From DSUN01 sp035527715 (GTDB lineage Bacteria; Planctomycetota; PUPC01; DSUN01): 15,878 bases of DNA. This document shows, piece after piece, positions 6,336 to 14,466 of this stretch. Where the stretch lies: positions 1-15,878 of the forward strand of contig DATKZY010000072.1 in the NCBI GenBank assembly GCA_035527715.1, given 5' to 3'. How positions within the stretch are numbered: position 1 is the stretch's first letter; every line of letters begins with the position of its first letter. The notes beneath the pieces are model-generated. The model did no database searches. It had not been told where the DNA came from and saw only the letters and a list, made by a program, of their open reading frames with translations. The translations under genes and the position numbers were made by a program.

Positions 6336-9161
6336 ATGAACTACCGTGATACGGTGAATCTGCCCAAGACCTCGTTCCCGATGAAAGCCAATCTCCGGCA
6401 GCGCGAGCCCGAGCTCCAGAAGCGGTGGCGCGAGATGAACCTCTACGCCCTGGTCCGCAAGGCCCGCGCCGGCGGCCCCAAGTTCATCCTGCACGACGGG
6501 CCGCCCTACGCCAGCGGCGAACTCCACATCGGCACGGGCATGAACAAGATCCTCAAGGACGTCGTGGTCCGCTCCCGCACGATGATGGGCTGCGACGCGC
6601 CGTTCGTGCCGGGGTGGGACTGCCACGGCCTGCCCATCGAGCACCAGGTGCTGCGCGAGCTGGGCGAAGGCGCGCTCGACGCCCCGAGGATGGACGTGCG
6701 CCGCCGCTGCCGCCGCTTTGCCGAGAAACACGTGCGAGCGCACATCCAGCAGTTCCAGCAGCTCGGCGTGCTGGGCGACTTCGCCGAGCCCTACCTCACC
6801 CTCGACCCGGCGTACGAGCGCGCCGTCGTCGAGCTGTTCGCCGACCTGGTCGAGGGCGGCTACGTCTGCAAGAGCCGCAAGCCCATCCACTGGGACTACG
6901 CGACCCGCTCGGCCCTCGCCGACGCCGAGCTCGAGTACAAGGACGTGGAGAGCCCGGCCGTCTTCGTCAAGTTCCCCATGGCCGACGACCTCAAGGGCCT
7001 TTTCCCCGGGCTGGGCGGCGAGCCGCTCTCGATGCTCATCTGGACAACGACGCCCTGGACCCTGCCGGCGAACCTGGCCATCGCCGTCGCAGGGCAGGCC
7101 GAATACAGCGCCGTGCGCTATGCCGATCCCGTGACCGGCCGCAGCGAGGTCGTCGTCCTGGCCGAGGATCTCATCGAGCCGGTAATGGCCAAGGTGGGCG
7201 TGACGGGCTGCGCGGTGGTGGGCCGCTGCCGCGGCCGCCAGCTCGAAGGCAAGTGCTATCGCCACATCCTCCACGACAGGACGTGTCCCATCGTCCTCGC
7301 CGACTACGTGAGCCTGGAGGACGGCACGGGCTGCGTCCACACGGCCCCCGGGCACGGGCGGGAGGACTACGAGACGGGTCTGAAGTACGGCCTCGAGATC
7401 TTCAGCCCGGTGGACGAGAACGGCCGGCTGACGCCCGAGAGCGGGCAGTTCGCGGGCCTGCGCGTCTTCGAGGCCGATCCGAAGATCGTCGAGCACCTGC
7501 GGCGGCAGGGGCATCTCCTGCACGCCGAGACGATCCGCCACTCGTACCCGCACGGCTGGCGGTCCAAGGAGCCGGTGATCTTCCGCGCCACGGAGCAGTG
7601 GTTCGTCGCCGTGGACCACAACGGCCTGCGGCAGCGGATGCTCGAAGCCATCCCGAAGGTCCAGTGGATCCCCGCCTGGGGCGAGGGCCGGATCGCGGGC
7701 ATGGTCGCCGAGCGCCCCGACTGGTGTATCTCGCGCCAGAAGGCCTGGGGCATCCCCATCCCCGCCTTCTACTGCGTCGCCTGCGGCGGCCTGCTCCTGG
7801 ATGCCGGCGTGGTCCGCCACGTCGCCGAGGTGGTCGGCCGAGAGGGCTCCGACGCCTGGTTCGCCAGGGACGCCGCCGACCTCTTGCCGGCGGGCGTCCA
7901 GTGCCCCCGGTGCGGCGCCGCGGCGTTCCGCAAGGAGACCGACATCTTCGACGTCTGGTTCGAGAGCGGGTCGAGCCATCGCGCGGTGCTTCGCGGCCCG
8001 AAGGCCGAGCGGCAGGGCCTGCGGTGGCCCGCCGACCTCTACCTCGAGGGCACCGACCAGCACCGCGGCTGGTTCCAGCTCTCGATGCTCCCCGCCGTCG
8101 CGGCCGACGGCGAGCCGCCCTACAGGGCCGTGCTCACCCACGGCTTCGTGGTGGACGAGAAGGGCGAGAAGATGTCGAAGTCGCTCGGCAACTTCCTCTC
8201 CGTCGAGGAGGCCCTCAAGGAGTTCGGGGCCGAGCTGCAGCGCCTGTGGGCCGCCAGCGTGGACTACCTGGACGACATCCACGCCTCGCGCGGCATCATC
8301 GCGCGGATGGACGAGCCGTACCGCCGCTTCCGCAACACCTTCCGCTACCTGCTGAGCAACCTCCACGGGTTCGACCCCAAGACCCAGCGCGTGGAGCCGG
8401 GCGAGATGGCCGAGGTGGACCGCTGGGCGCTCTCGCGCACCGCGCGCCTCATCGCCGAGGCCCGCCGGGCCTACGAGGACTACCAGCTCTACCGCGTCTA
8501 CCAGCGGACCTATCAGTTCTGCACGGTGGACATCAGCAGCTTCTACCTCGACGTCATCAAGGACCGCCTGTACTGCGAGGCGGCGGACTCGGTCGCGCGC
8601 CGGGCCGCCCAGACGGTGCTGCACGAGATTCTCGACGCCCTCGTGCGCCTCCTCGCCCCCATCCTCATCCACACGTGCGAGGAGGTGTGGGACGCCATGC
8701 CCGGCCGCGACGACCTGCCGAGCGTGCACCTGGCGCGCTTCCCGCAGACACGCGATGCCTGGGTGGACGAGTCGCTCGAGGCGCGATGGGGCCGTCTGCT
8801 CGCCGTGCGCAGCGACGCGGCCCGCGAGCTCGAGAAACTGCGGGCCGACAAGAAGATCGGCAGCGGCCTCGACGCCCGCGTGGTGCTGCACGCGGAGGGC
8901 GAGCTGCTCGAGTTCCTCCGCGACTACCAGGCGGTGCTGCCCGAAATACTGATCGTCTCCGAGGTCGCCGTAGCCGACGGGGTGTCGGCCGACGCGGCGC
9001 CCGGCAGCGACGTGCCCGGCCTGGGCGTCGTCGCGGCGCCCTCGGGGCGGGCCAAGTGCGCCCGCTGCTGGCGGCTCCTGCCGAGCGTGGGCAGCGACGC
9101 CGAGCACCCGCAGCTCTGCGCCCGCTGCGCCGCCGTTGTCCGCGCCTTGCCCAGGGGATAG
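6336..9161 (+). CDS. ileS: Isoleucyl-tRNA synthetase
   Basis: Charges tRNA-Ile and edits misactivated valine. The 941-residue class I enzyme is complete. It has the nucleotide-binding motif as LHIGT (63-67) instead of the usual HIGH, then WDCHGLPIE; the CP1 editing domain with WTTTPWTLP and APGHGREDYETG; KMSKS (612-616); the anticodon-binding helices; and a C-terminal zinc knuckle with Cys908, Cys911, Cys928 and Cys931. HIGT is, to my knowledge, a natural variant in some lineages. ATG 6336 is preferred over the in-frame TTG at 6333 because AAGGA (6323-6327) is then 8 nt away. A strong stem-loop lies just upstream. No T-box is present in the 57-nt leader. It is followed after 27 nt by a PIN-domain gene. 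Confidence 0.98.
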   Translation: MNYRDTVNLPKTSFPMKANLRQREPELQKRWREMNLYALVRKARAGGPKFILHDGPPYASGELHIGTGMNKILKDVVVRSRTMMGCDAPFVPGWDCHGLPIEHQVLRELGEGALDAPRMDVRRRCRRFAEKHVRAHIQQFQQLGVLGDFAEPYLTLDPAYERAVVELFADLVEGGYVCKSRKPIHWDYATRSALADAELEYKDVESPAVFVKFPMADDLKGLFPGLGGEPLSMLIWTTTPWTLPANLAIAVAGQAEYSAVRYADPVTGRSEVVVLAEDLIEPVMAKVGVTGCAVVGRCRGRQLEGKCYRHILHDRTCPIVLADYVSLEDGTGCVHTAPGHGREDYETGLKYGLEIFSPVDENGRLTPESGQFAGLRVFEADPKIVEHLRRQGHLLHAETIRHSYPHGWRSKEPVIFRATEQWFVAVDHNGLRQRMLEAIPKVQWIPAWGEGRIAGMVAERPDWCISRQKAWGIPIPAFYCVACGGLLLDAGVVRHVAEVVGREGSDAWFARDAADLLPAGVQCPRCGAAAFRKETDIFDVWFESGSSHRAVLRGPKAERQGLRWPADLYLEGTDQHRGWFQLSMLPAVAADGEPPYRAVLTHGFVVDEKGEKMSKSLGNFLSVEEALKEFGAELQRLWAASVDYLDDIHASRGIIARMDEPYRRFRNTFRYLLSNLHGFDPKTQRVEPGEMAEVDRWALSRTARLIAEARRAYEDYQLYRVYQRTYQFCTVDISSFYLDVIKDRLYCEAADSVARRAAQTVLHEILDALVRLLAPILIHTCEEVWDAMPGRDDLPSVHLARFPQTRDAWVDESLEARWGRLLAVRSDAARELEKLRADKKIGSGLDARVVLHAEGELLEFLRDYQAVLPEILIVSEVAVADGVSADAAPGSDVPGLGVVAAPSGRAKCARCWRLLPSVGSDAEHPQLCARCAAVVRALPRG

Positions 9162-9188
9162 CATGCCCGGTACACGGGGGTGTGGCCA

Positions 9189-9638
9189 ATGAAGCTCAGG
9201 GTCTACCTGGACACTTCGGTCTTCAGCGCCCTCTTCGATGACAGGGTGCCGGAGCGGAGGGCCGCGACAGAGGAGTTCTGGATGCGGTCTGGCGATTTCG
9301 ACCTGCTCACCTCCCGGCTGGCGGCCGAGGAGCTTGGCCGGACGCAGGACATGGAGTTGCGCGCGAAGCTCGTGGGCCTGCTGGAAGGCATCAACATCCT
9401 TCCTGTGACCGAGGAGATGACCAACCTGGCCCGCCGATATGTTGCGGATGGCATTTTCAGCGAGGACATGTTTGATGATGCCGTCCACGTGGCGGCCGCG
9501 GTATTGAGTCGCCAGGACATCCTCCTGTCATGGAACTTCAAACATCTGGTCAACCGGCGGCGGCGAGCACAGATCAACCAGACGAGCGTGCTCCTGGGCC
9601 TCCCGACGATCGAGGTCGCGGCTCCGCCGGAGGTATAA
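9189..9638 (+). CDS. PIN-domain protein, VapC-like putative ribonuclease
   Basis: 149 residues with a single PIN fold, the metal-dependent RNase domain of VapC toxins. Visible features are YLDTSVFSALFDD (6-18) with Asp8, AAEELGRT (45-52) with Glu47/48, MFDDAVHVAAA (94-104) with Asp96/97, and LLSWNFKHLVNRRRR (112-126). The last motif places Asn116 where many PIN proteins have Asp and belongs to a recognisable WNFKHL subgroup. ATG 9189 is used; an in-frame GTG at 9180 has no better site. No antitoxin lies upstream, where ileS ends 27 nt away; a small gene follows 30 nt downstream, so the order is toxin first. It may be a toxin, a domesticated RNase, or a tRNA-cutting enzyme. Activity is inferred only. 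Confidence 0.85.
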   Translation: MKLRVYLDTSVFSALFDDRVPERRAATEEFWMRSGDFDLLTSRLAAEELGRTQDMELRAKLVGLLEGINILPVTEEMTNLARRYVADGIFSEDMFDDAVHVAAAVLSRQDILLSWNFKHLVNRRRRAQINQTSVLLGLPTIEVAAPPEV

Positions 9639-9668
9639 TGTAGAGGGATGAGACCAAGGAGTGGAACT

Positions 9669-9884
9669 ATGCACTACTTCGACTACGAGTCGCTGGCGCG
9701 CGAAGCCGGCATTCCTGGCGCGAAGCTGGCGGCCATCTGCGACCGGATGCGCCGCGAGTTTCCGCGGGACGACATGATGTACGAACTCCACGTCCTGCGG
9801 GCCTGCATGGCCGTCAAGGCGGGACGGGTTCGACTTGAGGACGTTCTCCGCGTCGAGGCGGACACCGTGGGGGCAGCGCGATGA
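9669..9884 (+). CDS. Small protein downstream of the PIN gene, candidate partner or antitoxin
   Basis: 71 residues beginning MHYFDYESLAREAGI. I recall similar small proteins placed directly after PIN genes of this subgroup, but cannot confirm this without a search. It appears mostly helical, with AREAGIPGAKLAAICDRM (10-27), REFPRDDMMYELHVLRACM (29-47) and a short acidic C-terminal helix. No ribbon-helix-helix, AbrB or classic HTH antitoxin fold is obvious. ATG 9669 is chosen over ATG 9648 because AAGGAG (9656-9661) sits 7 nt before it. Its TGA stop overlaps the ATG of purN by 4 nt, so the two are translationally coupled. Confidence 0.7.
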   Translation: MHYFDYESLAREAGIPGAKLAAICDRMRREFPRDDMMYELHVLRACMAVKAGRVRLEDVLRVEADTVGAAR

Positions 9885-10519
9885 AGCACCTGAGGCTCGC
9901 GGTGCTGCTCTCCGGCAGTGGCCGCACGCTGGAGAACTTCTTCACGGAAATCCAGGCGGGGCGCCTCGACGCCGAGGTGGTGGCCGTGGGCAGCAGCCGG
10001 GCGGACGCCTACGGCCTCGAACGGGCGCGGCAGCACGGCGTGCCCGCGTTCGTCGTCGAGTCGCGCGACTTCAGGAACAACGCCGCGGGCTTCAGCCGGG
10101 CCATCTTCGAGCAGCTCGCGCCCTATGACTACGACCTCCTGCTCCTGGCGGGGTTCATGTGCCTCATCACCATCCCGCCGGCGCTGGAGGGCCGCGCGAT
10201 GAACATCCATCCCGCGCTCATCCCCGCCTTCTGCGGCAAGGGGTGCTACGGCCACTACGTCCACGAGGCCGTCCTGCGCTCCGGCGCCAGGATCACAGGG
10301 TGCACGGTGCACTTCGTGGACAACGTGTACGACCACGGGCCGATCATCGTGCAGAAGGCCGTGGCGGCGCAGGACGACGATACGCCGGACAGCCTGGCGG
10401 CACGGGTGTTCGAGAAGGAGTGCGAGGCATACCCCGAGGCGGTGCGCCTCTTCGGCGAAGGCCGCCTGCGGATCGAGGGGCGGCGAGTGCGGGTGCTGCC
10501 ACACGCCCAGGACCCATAG
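9881..10519 (+). CDS. purN: Phosphoribosylglycinamide formyltransferase (GAR transformylase-like)
   Basis: Transfers a formyl group from 10-formyltetrahydrofolate to GAR, step three of purine synthesis. The 212-residue protein has the PurN opening VLLSGSGRTLENF (8-20), catalytic Asn108 and His110 in NIHPALIPAF (108-117), and HFVDNVYDHGPIIVQ (144-158) with Asp151 at the catalytic Asp position. The segment FCGKGCYGHYVHEAV (117-131) differs from the common FxGxHA form, so this is a divergent subgroup; a formyltransferase with another substrate is less likely but possible. The start ATG overlaps the preceding stop (ATGA). It is the only de novo purine gene here, but a nucleoside phosphorylase lies upstream. 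Confidence 0.88.
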   Translation: MKHLRLAVLLSGSGRTLENFFTEIQAGRLDAEVVAVGSSRADAYGLERARQHGVPAFVVESRDFRNNAAGFSRAIFEQLAPYDYDLLLLAGFMCLITIPPALEGRAMNIHPALIPAFCGKGCYGHYVHEAVLRSGARITGCTVHFVDNVYDHGPIIVQKAVAAQDDDTPDSLAARVFEKECEAYPEAVRLFGEGRLRIEGRRVRVLPHAQDP

Positions 10520-10554
10520 GGCACACAGGTCCGATTCGGAATTGGGGAAGGCCC

Positions 10555-11226
10555 ATGCGTCTGCTGATTGTCGAGGACGAGGCCAAGGTCGCCAGCTTCA
10601 TCAGGAAGGGGCTGGAGGCCGAGAACTACGCCGTGGACGTGGCGGCCGATGGCGAGGAGGGCCTCCACCTGGCCGCGACCGAGGACTACGATGCCATCCT
10701 CCTCGACATCCTGCTGCCGAAGCTGAACGGCTACGAGGTGCTGCGGGGCCTGCGCGACCGCGGCCTGCGCACCCCGGTGATCATGCTCACGGCGCGCAGC
10801 GCGCTCGACGACCGGGTGAAGGGGCTCGACCTGGGGGCCGACGACTACCTGGTGAAACCGTTCGCCTTCGAGGAGCTGCTGGCGCGGGTGCGCGCCCTGC
10901 TGCGCCGCCGTTCCGCCAGCACGAGCCCGATCCTGCGCGTCGGGCCGCTCGCCCTCGACCCCGTGGCGCACAAGGTCACGGCCCACGGCCACGCCCTGGA
11001 CCTCACGGCGAAGGAGCACGCGCTCCTGGAATACCTCCTGCGCAACGAGGGCGTCGTGTGCACTCGGGCCATGATCGCGCAACACGTGTGGGACATCAAT
11101 TTCGACACGTACACGAACCTCATAGACGTGTTCATCAACCACCTGCGGAAGAAGCTGCAACCGCACGGGTGCGACAAGATGATCCAGACGGTGCGAGGGG
11201 TGGGCTATGTCCTCGCCACGACCTAG
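10555..11226 (+). CDS. OmpR/PhoB-family response regulator
   Basis: A 223-residue two-domain DNA-binding regulator. The receiver has the acidic pocket VEDE (6-9), phosphoacceptor Asp51 in LLDILLPKLNGYE, Thr79 and Lys101 (YLVKPF). The C-terminal winged helix (about 125-221) reads LTAKEHALLEYLLRNEG, then HVWDINFDTYTNLIDVFINHLRKK and VRGVGYVL, the standard OmpR-family ending and close to the CusR-like branch. It overlaps the sensor kinase gene by 20 nt, so the pair is one unit. It starts 35 nt after purN and no separate promoter is evident. The regulated genes are unknown; the downstream membrane protease is the nearest candidate. Confidence 0.95.
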   Translation: MRLLIVEDEAKVASFIRKGLEAENYAVDVAADGEEGLHLAATEDYDAILLDILLPKLNGYEVLRGLRDRGLRTPVIMLTARSALDDRVKGLDLGADDYLVKPFAFEELLARVRALLRRRSASTSPILRVGPLALDPVAHKVTAHGHALDLTAKEHALLEYLLRNEGVVCTRAMIAQHVWDINFDTYTNLIDVFINHLRKKLQPHGCDKMIQTVRGVGYVLATT

Positions 11227-12724
11227 GCTGCATTTCTTCCGGCGTGCGCGATTCCGCCTCACGCTCTACTACACGGCCATCCAGCTCCTGTTCCTCGTCC
11301 TCCTCGCCATTTTCCTCCACTATCGCAGCGCCCGGAGCATGATCACGGAGCTGGAGAAATTCGTCCGCGACGACACGTCGGACCTCATGGCCGTGGTCGC
11401 CGACCAGAAGGACAACTGGGCGGAGGTCCAGAAGAAGCTGGACTTCGAGAGCAGCGGCGAGCGCTACTACAAGCTGAGCTTCCGGCTCCTGGACCTCGAG
11501 GGCAAGGTCCTGGCCCTGTCGCGGTCGTTCCGGGAGGCCGCCCCGGCCACCAGGCCGATCAGCGAAGAAGAGCTCCACGACGCGCTGGAGGGGGAGACGC
11601 GCCAGGAGATCGTCTACCTTCCCGAATGGCCCTGCCCTCACCTGTTCGTCACGCGCCCGTGGACCGACCCGAAGACGCGGCAGGTCCGCTACGTGGTGCA
11701 GACGCTGGCCTACCTGGAGCCGCTGGAGAAGCTCAGCCGGCGGCTTCGGCGGAACCTCTACAGCGTCATTCCCCTCTTCGTCCTCATCTCGTGGTTCGCC
11801 GGCTATGCCTTGGCCCGCAAGGTGCTCAAGCCGGTGGGGCAGATCTCACGCACCGCGCGCCAGATCACCTCGAGCAGCCTCGACGAGCGGCTGGTGCGCT
11901 CGAAGTCCGGCGACGAGTTCGACATGCTCGCCGGCACGCTGAACGACATGATCGGGCGCCTCGAGGAGTCGTTCGCCCTCACCCGCCAGTTCGCGGCCGA
12001 CGCCGCGCACGAGCTGCGCACGCCTCTCACCGTGCTGCGCGGCGAGGCAGAGCTCGCCCTCCGCAGCAGCCCCCAGGACGCGGAGGCGTATCGCGACGTG
12101 CTGGAGAGCAACATCCGCGAGTACGACCGGATGATCCACATCATCACCCAGCTCCTGCTGCTGGCGCAGGCCGACGCCGGCAAGATGGTGGTGGGACGCG
12201 AGCCGGTGCGGCTGGACGAGCTGCTCACCGAGGTGGCCGACACGTTCCAGGTGCTGACCGACCACGCGCAGCTCAAGCTCGACGTGGGCGCCTTTCCGGA
12301 GGTCGTCGTGAATGGCGACCGGGCGCGCCTCCACGAGCTGTTCGCGAACCTGCTGGACAACGCGGTGAAGTACACCCCACTCGGCGGACGCGTGAGCATC
12401 ACGTGCACGCGAGGCCCCGAGGACGTGCGGGTCGCTGTGGCCGACACGGGCATCGGCATCCCGGCGGAGCAGCAGGACAAGGTCTTCCAGCGCTTCTACC
12501 GCGTGGAGGGCTCGCGGTCGCGCGACACCGGCGGGGCCGGCCTCGGCCTCAGCATCGCCCGCTGGATTGCCACCGCGCACGGGGGCCGCGTCGAGCTCCA
12601 GAGCGCCCTGGGCGCCGGGAGCACCTTCACAGTCGTCCTCCCCTTGCCCGTCGGCGCCGAGAGCCAGGTGGCCACCGAGCCGGCCCGCGGCCCGGACGGC
12701 AGCGCCGCCGCCGAAGTGGGCTGA
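11207..12724 (+). CDS. Sensor histidine kinase, HAMP type
   Basis: A 505-residue inner-membrane kinase paired with the response regulator it overlaps. Helix 1 lies at about residues 17-37 and helix 2 at about 184-203. They flank a sensor region of about 145 residues outside the cytoplasm with no recognised ligand motif. HAMP spans about 204-256. HisKA has His268 in FAADAAHELRTPL. The ATPase domain has NLLDNAVKY (381-389), DTGIGIP (413-419) and GGAGLGLSIA (442-451). All phosphorylation residues are intact. The protein ends in a short Ala/Gly-rich tail. The architecture resembles CusS-like kinases, but the stimulus cannot be read from sequence. Confidence 0.95.
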   Translation: MSSPRPRLHFFRRARFRLTLYYTAIQLLFLVLLAIFLHYRSARSMITELEKFVRDDTSDLMAVVADQKDNWAEVQKKLDFESSGERYYKLSFRLLDLEGKVLALSRSFREAAPATRPISEEELHDALEGETRQEIVYLPEWPCPHLFVTRPWTDPKTRQVRYVVQTLAYLEPLEKLSRRLRRNLYSVIPLFVLISWFAGYALARKVLKPVGQISRTARQITSSSLDERLVRSKSGDEFDMLAGTLNDMIGRLEESFALTRQFAADAAHELRTPLTVLRGEAELALRSSPQDAEAYRDVLESNIREYDRMIHIITQLLLLAQADAGKMVVGREPVRLDELLTEVADTFQVLTDHAQLKLDVGAFPEVVVNGDRARLHELFANLLDNAVKYTPLGGRVSITCTRGPEDVRVAVADTGIGIPAEQQDKVFQRFYRVEGSRSRDTGGAGLGLSIARWIATAHGGRVELQSALGAGSTFTVVLPLPVGAESQVATEPARGPDGSAAAEVG

Positions 12725-12739
12725 CGGGTGGAGCGCGCC

Positions 12740-13816
12740 ATGCCCGACGGGGCGTCGAACCCGATGCCTGCGATGCAGCCGCAGCGCGCGCGCGCCCGGC
12801 AGCCGATCCTGCGCCACCCGCTCCTCTACCTCGTGCTCCTGGCGCTCGGCGTCGGGTCGCTCCACGAGGGGCTGAGGCCGCCGCCGCGCAGCGACCCCGC
12901 CACGGAGCAGCCTGCGCCGCCCGTGGCGCGGCAGGGATGGTCCCTCGTCGACATGGTGCGCCAGCCGCGCGACGTGCCCTTCGGGGCGGCTGCCGCCGTG
13001 CTGGTGCCCCTCATGCTCGGCTCGGGACTGCTCGCCGGCTACGTGCTCCTGCGCTCGCACAACGTGCTGGTCTTCCCGCGCTGCGAGTTCCCCCTGGTGC
13101 CGTGGATGGCCTGGGACCTGCTGCGGGTGGCCGTCGTGCTTCTCGTGACGGCCCAGGCCGTAGGCCTCGGCGTGGCATGGGTGCTGCACCTCCGCGAGAC
13201 CAGCGCGGCCTGGGGCCGGGTGCCGGTCGGCCTGGTGCTCGTCTGCGCATCGAATCTCACCACGGTCCTCGTGTGCCTGTTCACGGTCGCGCTGGTCGGG
13301 GGATGCGAAGGGAACCCGCTGCGGCTGCTCGGGCTCTACGAGCCACGCCCCGTCCGGCGGGCGGTGCTGGGCGTGACGGGCTTTGTCATGCTCTTCCCAG
13401 TCGTGCTCCTCGCCTCGGTGGTCGTGCTGATCCTGGCCCCGCGGATGGGCTTGCCGGTTCGGCCGCAGGAGCTCCTGGTGCGCGTTGCCGAGGTCTCGCC
13501 CAAGGCGCTGGCATTGGTGGTGGCGGGCGTCGTGCTGGTCACCCCGCTCACCGAGGAGCTGCTCTTCCGCGGCTTCTTCTACGCGACGTTGCGGCGGCAC
13601 ATGGGCCCGCTGGGGGCCATCGTGCTCAGCTCGCTCACGTTCGCCGCGCTGCACAGCCACGCGGCAGGGCTCCTCCCCCTGTTCGTGATCGGCTTCCTGC
13701 TGGCCTATCTCTACGAGCGCACGGGCTCGCTGGTGGCCTCGATCGCCGCCCACTCGGCGTATAACCTCTACGTCCTGCTCCTCACCTACCTCGCCTACCA
13801 CGAGTTCGCGGCCTGA
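12740..13816 (+). CDS. CPBP-family intramembrane metalloprotease (CAAX protease-like)
   Basis: A 358-residue polytopic membrane protein with roughly eight hydrophobic helices. The three CPBP (Abi/Rce1-like) motifs are present near the C-terminus: EELLFRGFFYATLR (Glu272, Glu273, Arg277), FAALHSH (His305) and SIAAHSAYN (His338, Asn342). Together they form the membrane-embedded active site. The N-terminal half carries a proline-rich loop after the first helix. ATG 12740 is preferred over the upstream GTG at 12728 because GGTGGAG (12727-12733) is well spaced from it. It begins 15 nt after the histidine kinase and is probably cotranscribed. Bacterial members have been linked to bacteriocin immunity or membrane-protein processing; the substrate here is unknown. 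Its 3' end overlaps the convergent LOG gene by 22 nt. Confidence 0.9.
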   Translation: MPDGASNPMPAMQPQRARARQPILRHPLLYLVLLALGVGSLHEGLRPPPRSDPATEQPAPPVARQGWSLVDMVRQPRDVPFGAAAAVLVPLMLGSGLLAGYVLLRSHNVLVFPRCEFPLVPWMAWDLLRVAVVLLVTAQAVGLGVAWVLHLRETSAAWGRVPVGLVLVCASNLTTVLVCLFTVALVGGCEGNPLRLLGLYEPRPVRRAVLGVTGFVMLFPVVLLASVVVLILAPRMGLPVRPQELLVRVAEVSPKALALVVAGVVLVTPLTEELLFRGFFYATLRRHMGPLGAIVLSSLTFAALHSHAAGLLPLFVIGFLLAYLYERTGSLVASIAAHSAYNLYVLLLTYLAYHEFAA

Positions 13817-14466
13817 CCCGCCTTCGCGCGGCCAAGGGCGCGCACCACCGCCTCCACGTCGTCGACCACCTCGAACAGCTCCAGGTCCTCCGGCGAGATG
13901 GCCCCCTCGGCCAGCACCGTTTCCCGCAGCCACGTGAGCAGCCCATTCCAATACGCCGACCCGAACAGCAGGATGGGCAGAGCCTCGATCCTCCTCGTCT
14001 GCCTCAGCGTCAGGACCTCGAACAGCTCGTCCAGTGTCCCGATCCCGCCCGGCAGGACCACCACGCCCCGTGACTCTTTGACGAACATCACGCGGCGGCT
14101 GAAGAAGTAGCGGAACTCCATTCTGTGGTTGGCGTAGGGGTTCGCGGCCTGCTCGAAGGGCAGGAGGATGTTCAGCCCCACCGAGGCGCCCCCCGCCTCG
14201 GCGGCGCCGCGGTTGGCCGCCTCCATGATGCCCGGCCCGCCGCCGGTCACGATCGCGTAGCCCTCCTCGGCCAAGCGCCGAGCCAGGGTGCGGGCCAGCT
14301 CGTAATTCGGCGTCCCGGGCTTCGTCCTGGCCGACCCCCACACCGCCACCCGTGGCTGCGGCACCCCCGCCATCAGCTCGAAACCGTCCACGAACTCCGC
14401 CATGATGCGGAACACCCGCCAAGGGTCCTCGCGGGTAAAGTCGTTCAAACGCGATTCCTGGGTCAT
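13795..14466 (-). CDS. LOG-family protein (TIGR00730 Rossmann fold, putative nucleoside monophosphate phosphoribohydrolase)
   Basis: 223 residues. Members release cytokinin-like bases or cleave nucleotide monophosphates to base and ribose 5-phosphate. GGGPGIMEAAN (75-85) and PGGIGTLDELFE (139-150) are the two family signatures; the second provides the catalytic Glu and phosphate loop. Arg124/125 and Lys130 lie between them at the expected place. The leading 35 residues are an extension over short LOG proteins. Its ATG overlaps the rsmA stop by 4 nt (ATGA), so the two are translationally coupled. Whether it works on a cytokinin or on a purine nucleotide cannot be decided from sequence. Confidence 0.9.
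   Translation of the reverse strand: MTQESRLNDFTREDPWRVFRIMAEFVDGFELMAGVPQPRVAVWGSARTKPGTPNYELARTLARRLAEEGYAIVTGGGPGIMEAANRGAAEAGGASVGLNILLPFEQAANPYANHRMEFRYFFSRRVMFVKESRGVVVLPGGIGTLDELFEVLTLRQTRRIEALPILLFGSAYWNGLLTWLRETVLAEGAISPEDLELFEVVDDVEAVVRALGRAKAGQAANSW

Noticed and set aside
3438..9488. A stop-free minus-strand frame of about 2,000 codons opposite the kinase-to-PIN genes
   Set aside because: Antisense frames stay open in GC-rich DNA with strong third-position bias. The translation is low-complexity, has no domain, and lies opposite genes with clear catalytic motifs.
9648..9668. Upstream ATG (9648) as the start of the small protein after the PIN gene
   Set aside because: It would add MRPRSGT, and the better ribosome site AAGGAG is spaced for ATG 9669.
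12728..12739. GTG 12728 as the start of the membrane protease
   Set aside because: It lies within the ribosome site that serves ATG 12740 and leaves no site of its own.
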